30,968 bases of DNA, from the NCBI GenBank assembly GCA_934631025.1, contig CAKTXR010000028.1, positions 1-30,968 of the forward strand, given 5' to 3'. This DNA comes from an uncultured Clostridia bacterium. GTDB lineage: Bacteria; Bacillota; Clostridia; Christensenellales; Aristaeellaceae. Within the stretch, counting starts at the first letter, position 1. Each line of letters begins with the position of its first letter. The notes below the pieces were generated by a model. It was given only the letters and a program-made list of their open reading frames with translations, made no database searches and was not told the DNA's origin. Shown one piece after another: positions 8,800-14,602 of this stretch. The position numbers were made by a program, and so were the translations under genes.

Positions 8800-10215
8800 A
8801 TGGACAGACTGATTCCCGTCGGCAAAATCGCCCCCAAATCCGCGCTGGAGGTCAAGTCCTCTCAGCTGGGCATCGGCTTTGAAAAGCTGGACAGAAACGT
8901 GTTCGATCCCGAAAAGGCCTACGACAAGGTGGCTGCGCTGGGCGTGAAATGGGTACGCCTTCAGTCCGGCTGGCAGCGCACGGAACGCGAAAAGGGCGTT
9001 TACGACTTTGCGTGGCTGGACGACATCGTGGACAACCTCATCCGCCGCGGCATGGTGCCGTGGATCTGCCTGTGCTATGGCAACGATCTGTATACCGAGG
9101 CGGCGAAAACCTTCTTTGGCGCGGTCGGCTGCCCGCCCATCTTTACCGAGGAAGAGCGCACGGCCTGGCACAACTATGTGAAGGCGACCACCGAGCACTT
9201 CAAGGGCCGCGTCGAGTATTACGAGGTCTGGAACGAGCCGGACGGCAGCGGCTGCTGGAAACACGGCGTGAATGCGCAGGAATACGGCGAATTTGCCGCC
9301 GCCACAGCCAAAGCCGCGCGCGAAGGCGATGAAAGCGCGAAGATCATCGGCGGCGTAACGTGCACCTGCACCTGGTCGCTGCCCTTCATCAGCGATGCGC
9401 TGGCCGCCGGCATGGGCGGCGCGGTCGACGCGCTTTCCTATCACCGCTATACGCCCGACGAGTTCTATACTCAACGCGACGCGCGGGCGCTGCGGGCGCT
9501 GTGCGATCTCTATAACCCCGACATCGAGCTGATTCAGGGCGAATCGGGCACGCAATCCTCCAGCAAGGGCGCGGGCGCGCTGCGCGGCGGCGCGTGGACG
9601 CCCTGGAAGCAGGCGAAATATCTGCTGCGCCACCGCATTGCCGATTTCCAGTGCGGATTGAAGTTCACATCGCACTTCACCGCCGTGGACATGATCGAGG
9701 CGCTCAACGGCACCGTCGGCGACAAGCAAAGCTATCTCGATTACGGCTATTTCGGCGTGCTGAACGCGGATTTTGACGAAAACGGCTTTGCCACCGGAGA
9801 CTATTCGCCCAAGCCCGCCTATTACGCGCTGCAAAATCTGGCTTCCGTGTTCGCCGAGGACTTTAAAGCGGCCGATCTGCCCATCATGTTCCAGCCGAAC
9901 AAATCGCCCCGCATCTTTGATTCCGATTTCAAGGACAAGTCGCTCATGTGGGCGGGCTTTAAGCGCGATAACGGCGCGGCGGCCTTCGCCTACTGGAACA
10001 GCGCCGACCTGATGACCACCGACTTTGAATCGACCGTCACGCTGGATCTGTGCTCCATGAAGGGCGACGTTCGCCTGATCGACCTGATGGACGGCACGGT
10101 CTACGCGCTGCCCGAAAGCATCGTGGAAAAGGTCGGCGAGACTACGATTCGCCTGAAGAACATCCCGATCAAGGACTATCCGCTGCTGCTGACCATCGGC
10201 GATTTCGCGCAGTAA
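8800..10215 (+). CDS. Clan GH-A glycoside hydrolase, GH39-like
   Basis: A 471-residue (beta/alpha)8-barrel hydrolase. E146 in EVWNEPDG is the expected acid/base and E248 in IQGESGTQS the expected nucleophile, as in clan GH-A retaining enzymes such as GH39 beta-xylosidases. WVRLQSGWQRTE near residues 48-60 is also typical of this group. No signal peptide is seen, so it should act on imported oligosaccharides in the cytoplasm. ATGs occur at 8794 and 8800; GGAG at 8788-8791 is 8 nt from the second, which is preferred. It is 26 nt after the isomerase. Exact specificity (xyloside, arabinoside or another sugar) is not evident. Confidence 0.78.
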   Translation: MDRLIPVGKIAPKSALEVKSSQLGIGFEKLDRNVFDPEKAYDKVAALGVKWVRLQSGWQRTEREKGVYDFAWLDDIVDNLIRRGMVPWICLCYGNDLYTEAAKTFFGAVGCPPIFTEEERTAWHNYVKATTEHFKGRVEYYEVWNEPDGSGCWKHGVNAQEYGEFAAATAKAAREGDESAKIIGGVTCTCTWSLPFISDALAAGMGGAVDALSYHRYTPDEFYTQRDARALRALCDLYNPDIELIQGESGTQSSSKGAGALRGGAWTPWKQAKYLLRHRIADFQCGLKFTSHFTAVDMIEALNGTVGDKQSYLDYGYFGVLNADFDENGFATGDYSPKPAYYALQNLASVFAEDFKAADLPIMFQPNKSPRIFDSDFKDKSLMWAGFKRDNGAAAFAYWNSADLMTTDFESTVTLDLCSMKGDVRLIDLMDGTVYALPESIVEKVGETTIRLKNIPIKDYPLLLTIGDFAQ

Positions 10216-10232
10216 ACACATTGCACTTAAGA

Positions 10233-10260
10233 GCGCGCCCTGAAAAAGCTCGGGGCGCGC
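10233..10260 (+). other. Intra-operon GC-rich hairpin
   Basis: GCGCGCCC at 10233-10240 pairs with GGGCGCGC at 10253-10260 around a 12-nt loop, between the glycosidase and the next gene. No U-tract follows, so processing, mRNA stabilisation or partial attenuation is likelier than full termination. Confidence 0.6.
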
Positions 10261-10286
10261 CCTTCCCGACAGAAAGGACGTATATC

Positions 10287-12095
10287 ATGAGCTTCATGTT
10301 CCATCCCAACGCCTACGACGACCCCAAGGCCGTCAACCACATTCCCATGCCCGAGGGCATCAAAGATGACATCACGCTGGGCACGCTGCCCGTGGCGAAG
10401 AAAATCGTCGCCGCGATCGACGCGGGCGCGCAGGCCGTTGGCATCGACGGCTATCCGGGCACTCAGTTCGACGTGCTGGTGCGCCTGATCGAGCAGCAGG
10501 AGGAAAGGCACATTCTCGTCATTCCCTCGAAAGACCTGCTCAAGCCCTACGACGTGCTCCAGGGGATGCTCGCGCCCTACCTGCCCGAGGATCGCGCGCT
10601 TGACCCCGTGCTGCTCTACGGCGTGCGCTATGAGGGCGGCTACAGCGGCCTTCAGGATGCGGAACGCGTGGAAATCGTCAAAAAGATGATCGCCTCGACC
10701 AAAGCGGCGGGCGGGCTGGTGCTGGTGTACGGCTGCGGCGCGCTGTCTGAAGAGATGCGCGACGCGTTCGATCTGCGCGTGTGGATGGATCTCGTGCCCA
10801 AGCACGCCGTGCTGAACTTCAAATACGGCAAGGCCACCAATCTGTGCGAGCCGTATCCGCTCTCCTATTCCGCGACGCTGCGGCGCTGCTATTATATCGA
10901 TTTCGAGTGCGCCATGGACTGCCGCTGGGAGCTGATCCGGGAGGAAAAGATCGATCTGTACATCAACGCCAACTATCCCGACAATATGCAGATGATGCCC
11001 TTCTCTGCGCTGAAGGTCATGTTCGACGCGCTCAACAGGCGCCCCTTCCGCTGCCGGCCGGTGTATCTGGAGGGCGTGTGGGGCGGCAGCTATGTCCACA
11101 AGCTGCGCAACCTGCCCAGGGAAATGACCCGCGCCGCCTGGATATTCGATATGATTCCGCTCGAGGTGTCCCTCGTGGCCGACATGGACGGCGTGCAGTT
11201 CGAAACGCCCTTCTTCACGTTTGTGCAGACGCAGGGCAAAAAGCTGCTGGGCGAGCGCGCCTACAATCAGTTCGGCGGCTACTTCCCCATCCGCTTCAAT
11301 TATGACGACACCTATCATTCCAGCGGCAACATGTCCATACAGTGCCATCCGGACGAGAATTACGTCGTGACCAATCACCGCGAGCTGGGCCGTCAGGACG
11401 AGAGCTACTATGTCGTCGCCGCCGGTCAGGGCGCGTGCACCTATCTGGGCTTCAAGGAAAAGGACAGCTGCGAAAAATTCTTCGCTCTGGCCGATCGCGC
11501 GCAGCACACCGGCGAGCTGATCGACTACAAAGAGTACATCAATTCCGTCAGATCCTTCCCCGGCACGCAGGTGATGATTCCCGCCGGCACCGTCCATGCC
11601 TCCGGCCGCAATCAGGTCGTGCTGGAAATCGGCTCGCTGACCGTCGGCTCATACACCTACAAGCTGTACGACTATCAGCGTCTGGACAGCAACACCGGCA
11701 AGCCGCGCCCGATTCATCTCGAAATGGGCCGCCGCGTCATTCATCCCGAGCGCACCGCGGACTATGTCGCCGAGAACCTGGTCAACCACGGCTATACCGT
11801 ACGCGAGGGCGACGGCTGGCGCGAGTTCGTCGTGGGCGAGCACGATCTGCTCTACTTCTCGCTGCGCAACGAGTCCATTGAAAAGACCATCGACGACGAC
11901 ACGCAGGACGACTTCCACGTGCTGGCGCTGGTCGACGGCGATAAGGCGCGCGTCGAGTCGATCGATCATCCCGAGCTTGCCTATGAGCTGGACTACATGG
12001 ACATCGTCGTCGTGCCCGCCACGCTGGGCCGCTATCGCATCGTCAATCTGAGCAAAGGCCCGATCGTCATCCACAAGACGATGCTCAAAAAGTAA
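10287..12095 (+). CDS. Degenerate P-loop kinase-like domain fused to class I mannose-6-phosphate isomerase
   Basis: A 602-residue two-part protein. The C-terminal half is a class I (cupin) phosphomannose isomerase, with zinc ligands visible as Q352 and H354 (IQCHPDEN), E372 (QDESYY) and H437 (PAGTVHAS). The N-terminal ~270 residues look like a uridine-kinase-type nucleotide-binding domain: GIDGYPGTQFD (52-62) sits where a Walker A loop would be but lacks the lysine, followed by VLVYGCGAL and DLRVWMDL strands. It probably interconverts phosphorylated aldose and ketose for this locus. AAAGGA precedes the ATG at 10287. The frame is open upstream to 10050, but that part overlaps the glycosidase gene and has no ribosome site. 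Confidence 0.8.
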   Translation: MSFMFHPNAYDDPKAVNHIPMPEGIKDDITLGTLPVAKKIVAAIDAGAQAVGIDGYPGTQFDVLVRLIEQQEERHILVIPSKDLLKPYDVLQGMLAPYLPEDRALDPVLLYGVRYEGGYSGLQDAERVEIVKKMIASTKAAGGLVLVYGCGALSEEMRDAFDLRVWMDLVPKHAVLNFKYGKATNLCEPYPLSYSATLRRCYYIDFECAMDCRWELIREEKIDLYINANYPDNMQMMPFSALKVMFDALNRRPFRCRPVYLEGVWGGSYVHKLRNLPREMTRAAWIFDMIPLEVSLVADMDGVQFETPFFTFVQTQGKKLLGERAYNQFGGYFPIRFNYDDTYHSSGNMSIQCHPDENYVVTNHRELGRQDESYYVVAAGQGACTYLGFKEKDSCEKFFALADRAQHTGELIDYKEYINSVRSFPGTQVMIPAGTVHASGRNQVVLEIGSLTVGSYTYKLYDYQRLDSNTGKPRPIHLEMGRRVIHPERTADYVAENLVNHGYTVREGDGWREFVVGEHDLLYFSLRNESIEKTIDDDTQDDFHVLALVDGDKARVESIDHPELAYELDYMDIVVVPATLGRYRIVNLSKGPIVIHKTMLKK

Positions 12096-12098
12096 TCG

Positions 12099-12114
12099 AC
12101 AGACTGCGGTCTGT
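12099..12114 (+). promoter_or_regulatory. Operator-like palindrome 1 (upstream of ROK gene)
   Basis: ACAGAC-TGCG-GTCTGT, a perfect 6-bp inverted repeat with a 4-bp centre, four bases after the isomerase-fusion stop. It could also form a small hairpin followed by TTTGC. It shares its arms with six other intergenic sites in the window. Confidence 0.6.
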
Positions 12115-12124
12115 TTGCAGTTAT

Positions 12125-12153
12125 TTCAATACAGACTTCGGTTTGTTTATAAA
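12125..12153 (+). promoter_or_regulatory. Possible promoter of ROK-rpiR
   Basis: TTCAAT at 12125-12130 and TATAAA at 12148-12153, 17 bp apart. The -35 is weak. Operator-like site 2 fills the spacer, which would suit repression. Confidence 0.4.
12132..12145 (+). promoter_or_regulatory. Operator-like palindrome 2
   Basis: CAGAC-TTCG-GTTTG, one mismatch between the arms, followed by TTT. Its centre is 32 bp from site 1 and 26 bp from site 3. It sits between the proposed -35 and -10 elements. Confidence 0.6.
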
Positions 12154-12157
12154 TGTG

Positions 12158-12171
12158 CAGACCAAAGTCTG
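12158..12171 (+). promoter_or_regulatory. Operator-like palindrome 3
   Basis: CAGAC-CAAA-GTCTG followed by TTT, with perfect 5-bp arms, 30 nt before the ROK start codon. The pair of sites 2 and 3 is repeated almost base for base at 22545-22585. Confidence 0.6.
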
Positions 12172-12200
12172 TTTATCTTAATGTGCAGGAGGAGACAGCC

Positions 12201-13100
12201 ATGCCCGATTGTATCTTTGCCATCGACGCGGGCGGAACGTTCTTCAAATATATGCTGCTGGATGAAAGCTGCCAGCCCATCGCCGGAACCGCCGCCAGCG
12301 TCGACGCTCATTCCGGCGACAACGCGGCCGTCATACATGACGCGTATCTGCGCCTGTGCCGCCATGCCCTGAGCACGGCTGAGACGCGCGGGCTGAATAT
12401 CGCCCGCATCGCCGTCTCCACGCCCGGCCCGTACAACTATGCCGGCGGCTTCAGCATGATGCCGCACAAGTTCAAGGCCATTCGCGGCATTTCGGTCATT
12501 CCGTGGTTCCACGAGGTTCTGCCGGAGCGCCCGATCAGCTTCATGTCCGACGCAAACGCCTTCCTGCTCGGCGAAGCGCTGGACGGCGCGGCCCGCGAGG
12601 CGATTTCGCCCATCGGCATAACGCTGGGCACGGGCTTCGGCTTTGCGTCCATGAAAGAGCGGCGGCTGATGGTCGGCGAATCGCTGATTCCCTATGGCGC
12701 GCTCTGGAACAGGCCTTTTCGGGACGGCATCGTCGAGGACTATGTGTCCCGCCGCGCCATCCGCGCCCGTTATCAGGCGCTCAAGCGCTGCGCCGACCTG
12801 CCCGACGTGCGGGAGATCGCCGATCTGGCGCGTCAGGGCGACGCCGAAGCCCTGGAAACCTTCCGCCAAACCGGCCGTTTCCTCGGTGAGATTTTAGCGT
12901 CGCCCGTGCGTGAATATGGCGCAGATCTCGTCGTTGTCGGCGGCCAGATTGCGCGCTCGCACGATCTGTTTCTGGATGAAGCGCGCGCGCTGCTGGATTG
13001 CCCCATCGTCTGCGCAGCGCACATCGACGATGCGGCGCTGCGCGGCGCGGCTCAATACGGCCTGCTGGGCACGGAGCAAACGATGACTATTCTGCGCTGA
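12201..13100 (+). CDS. ROK-family sugar kinase-like protein
   Basis: A 299-residue actin-like ATPase-fold protein. The N-terminal phosphate-1 motif is DAGGTFFKY (about 8-16), D117 in SDANAFLLGEA is the expected catalytic base, and GITLGTGFGFAS is the phosphate-2 loop. The usual ROK zinc motif (CxCGxxGCxE) is absent, so this is a divergent member. No DNA-binding domain is present, so a cytosolic hexokinase-like enzyme is expected. GGAGGAG precedes the ATG at 12201; an in-frame ATG at 12153 overlaps operator site 3 and is unlikely. It follows three operator-like palindromes and precedes the RpiR regulator. Confidence 0.85.
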   Translation: MPDCIFAIDAGGTFFKYMLLDESCQPIAGTAASVDAHSGDNAAVIHDAYLRLCRHALSTAETRGLNIARIAVSTPGPYNYAGGFSMMPHKFKAIRGISVIPWFHEVLPERPISFMSDANAFLLGEALDGAAREAISPIGITLGTGFGFASMKERRLMVGESLIPYGALWNRPFRDGIVEDYVSRRAIRARYQALKRCADLPDVREIADLARQGDAEALETFRQTGRFLGEILASPVREYGADLVVVGGQIARSHDLFLDEARALLDCPIVCAAHIDDAALRGAAQYGLLGTEQTMTILR

Positions 13101-13150
13101 AACTCAGTTTATTAAGAAGGATTTTCCGCCAGCTGCGTCGAATAAACTCT

Positions 13151-13156
13151 TATAAT
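13151..13156 (+). promoter_or_regulatory. Possible -10 element of rpiR-like gene
   Basis: A perfect TATAAT lies 28 nt before the RpiR start in an AT-rich stretch, but no good -35 sits 16-18 bp upstream. The regulator may therefore have its own weak promoter besides read-through from the ROK gene. Confidence 0.4.
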
Positions 13157-13184
13157 ATGTATTTTTGTAAAGCGAGGAACCAAT

Positions 13185-14033
13185 ATGTCCGTCAGTCTGC
13201 TCCGTTTGCATGAACTCTACGAATCGCTCACGCCCTCCGAACGCCGCATTGCGGACTATTTCGAGACTAATCTGGACAAACTCGTCGATACGTCGATTCT
13301 GAAAGTGGCCGAGGCCTGCCAGACCAGCAAATCGGCCGTCGTCCGGTTGTGCAAAAAGAGCGGATACCGCGGCTATAAGGATTTTCTCAACGCTGTCAGC
13401 GCCGATCTGGCCGTCCGGAGCAGCCGCACAGACGAGCCGACTGACATACTGCCCGGCAGCAGCATCGCGGAAATCTGCCACATCGTCACGGCCAACAGCA
13501 TCCGCTCCCTTGAAAACACGCTGAGTGTGCTGGACATGGACGCAATGGCGCGCGCGGTTGACGCGATCAGCCACGCGAATCGCATCGACTTTTACGGCGT
13601 TGGCAGCAGCGGCATCATCGCGCAGGACGCGGCGTTCAAGTTCCGCCGCATCGGCCTCAACACGTTCTCGTCGCTCGACTCACACTATCAGATCATCTCC
13701 GCAAGCACGCTCGCGCCCGGCGACGTCGCGCTCGTCTTTTCGTACTATGGCGAAACGCGCGACATCATCGACAGTCTGAACGCGGCTCATGAAAGCGGCG
13801 CGACTGTCATCAGCATTACGAAATTCGGCAAAAACGCCATTGCCAGCGCTTCCGACGTCGCTCTGCATGTGGCCAGCGCCGAAACGCTAACCCGCTCGGG
13901 CGCAATGAGCAGCCGCATGGTCATGCTGCAAATCGTCGACATGCTCTTCACCGCCGTCGCAAGCCAGAACTATGACAGCGTGCGCGAAACGCTCAATCGC
14001 ACGGCCGAAGCCGTCAAGAGCAAGCGCCTGTAG
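13185..14033 (+). CDS. MurR/RpiR-family transcriptional regulator (HTH + SIS)
   Basis: A 282-residue regulator. Residues ~1-77 form the RpiR winged helix-turn-helix (LTPSERRIADYF, then the recognition segment CQTSKSAVVRLCKKSGYRGY). Residues ~110-260 are a SIS domain (IDFYGVGSSGIIAQDAAFKF; LVFSYYGETRDI) that binds phosphosugars in this family. It is thus expected to sense a sugar phosphate made by the neighbouring isomerases or ROK kinase. AGGA lies 6-7 nt before the ATG. Sites with a common palindrome flank the ROK-rpiR pair on both sides, making this protein the first candidate to bind them; that link is inferred. Confidence 0.92.
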   Translation: MSVSLLRLHELYESLTPSERRIADYFETNLDKLVDTSILKVAEACQTSKSAVVRLCKKSGYRGYKDFLNAVSADLAVRSSRTDEPTDILPGSSIAEICHIVTANSIRSLENTLSVLDMDAMARAVDAISHANRIDFYGVGSSGIIAQDAAFKFRRIGLNTFSSLDSHYQIISASTLAPGDVALVFSYYGETRDIIDSLNAAHESGATVISITKFGKNAIASASDVALHVASAETLTRSGAMSSRMVMLQIVDMLFTAVASQNYDSVRETLNRTAEAVKSKRL

Positions 14034-14038
14034 AAAAA

Positions 14039-14052
14039 CAAACCTCGGTCTA
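14039..14052 (+). promoter_or_regulatory. Operator-like palindrome 4 (after rpiR)
   Basis: CAAAC-CTCG-GTCTA, one mismatch between the inner arms, six bases after the rpiR stop. Its centre is 20 bp from site 5. Confidence 0.55.
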
Positions 14053-14058
14053 CAAAAA

Positions 14059-14072
14059 TAGACTTCAGTCTG
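14059..14072 (+). promoter_or_regulatory. Operator-like palindrome 5
   Basis: TAGAC-TTCA-GTCTG, 4-bp perfect inner arms. It is followed by TATTCT (14073-14078), which could be a -10 with TCTACA (14049-14054) as a weak -35 at 18 bp; if so, the transcript would begin at the RNA-like element downstream. Confidence 0.55.
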
Positions 14073-14095
14073 TATTCTCAGCTTTATGGAAATCA

Positions 14096-14230
14096 AAACC
14101 ACCCGTCCAACGGGTGGTTTGCTCCTGCCCTATAAGGGCCTAACTCTTGCGGTCGTCCTTTAAAGAGGGCATCGAATATCTGACAACCGCATCCTCTTCA
14201 CGGGCAGCCCCCTACTCGGGGGCTGTCTTT
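14096..14230 (+). ncRNA. Unidentified structured RNA-like element with alternative stems and terminator
   Basis: No protein gene. Hairpin A is an 11-bp perfect stem, 14096-14106 with 14110-14120 (AAACCACCCGT/ACGGGTGGTTT), which may also end the rpiR transcript. CTGCCC at 14125-14130 can pair either locally (GCCC-tataa-GGGC, 14127-14139) or at long range with GGGCAG at 14202-14207. TGCGGT (14148-14153) pairs with ACCGCA (14186-14191). AAGAGG (14163-14168) can pair with CCTCTT (14193-14198), or its AAGAG with CTCTT (14144-14148). The 3' end is a perfect terminator: CAGCCCCC (14205-14212) with GGGGGCTG (14218-14225), then TCTTTAT. I do not recognise the family. A small RNA, orphan riboswitch, or non-autonomous IS200/IS605-like palindromic element are all possible. 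Confidence 0.5.
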
Positions 14231-14241
14231 ATCGTATAATG

Positions 14242-14279
14242 AAAACAGACCGCCGATCAGTTCATCGACGGTCTGTTTT
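14242..14279 (-). terminator. Bidirectional intrinsic terminator
   Basis: The 16-nt arms 14242-14257 and 14264-14279 (AAAACAGACCG...CGGTCTGTTTT, one internal mismatch) surround a short loop. A/T runs at both ends allow use from either side. It best serves the small minus-strand gene that ends at 14285. Confidence 0.8.
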
Positions 14280-14284
14280 TGTTG

Positions 14285-14554
14285 TCAAATGCTATGCTTG
14301 ACGCGTTCGCGCTCTTCGGCGCGCTTGGCATTGTTAAAGCGATCCAGCGTTCCCACCAGATAGCCGGTGATGCGGCGAATCCGCTCGAAGGGAACCGTTC
14401 CGAAATCGTAATCCAGATCGACATAATCACCGTCGACCTTGATCGTCAGCCCGACCGGATTGCGGCCGTACTGCTTGCGCCCGCGCGCAACATACGCGTC
14501 GATTTCCGCCTGCGGCAGAGTACCATTCACAACAGTAACACGGCAGTCATTCAT
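14285..14554 (-). CDS. Small protein resembling the NrdD C-terminal tail
   Basis: An 89-residue protein. Its end, RRITGYLVGTLDRFNNAKRAEERERVKH, recalls the R-[IV]-TGYL...WNxGKxxExxxR tail of class III (anaerobic) ribonucleotide reductase NrdD, but there is no glycyl-radical loop or catalytic domain. I believe similar stand-alone short proteins occur in Clostridia and are often labelled reductase by similarity; catalytic activity is not supported here. AAGGAG lies 8 nt before the ATG at 14554; upstream ATGs at 14560 and 14572 are too close to or before that site. It lies 48 nt after the GH78 stop and is co-directional with it. Confidence 0.7.
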   Translation of the reverse strand: MNDCRVTVVNGTLPQAEIDAYVARGRKQYGRNPVGLTIKVDGDYVDLDYDFGTVPFERIRRITGYLVGTLDRFNNAKRAEERERVKHSI

Positions 14555-14602
14555 AGCCATCAACTCCTTCATGTTTATTATACCACGCGCGTCAAGCATG
14601 AA

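Noticed and set aside
7292..10221. Long minus-strand frames opposite the isomerase and glycosidase genes
   Set aside because: Both plus-strand genes have active-site motifs and ribosome sites; the opposite frames have neither.
10050..10286. N-terminal extension of the mannose-6-phosphate isomerase fusion
   Set aside because: It overlaps the glycosidase gene in another frame; the ribosome site and domain start support 10287.
12099..12171. Catabolite-repression cre sites
   Set aside because: The palindromes lack the TGNNANCGNTNNCA core; AGAC/GTCT arms with a 4-bp centre do not fit CcpA.
13100..13118. AAACTCAGTTT palindrome between ROK and rpiR genes
   Set aside because: It has an odd one-base centre and lacks the GAC/GTC arms, so it was not counted as an operator of the same set.
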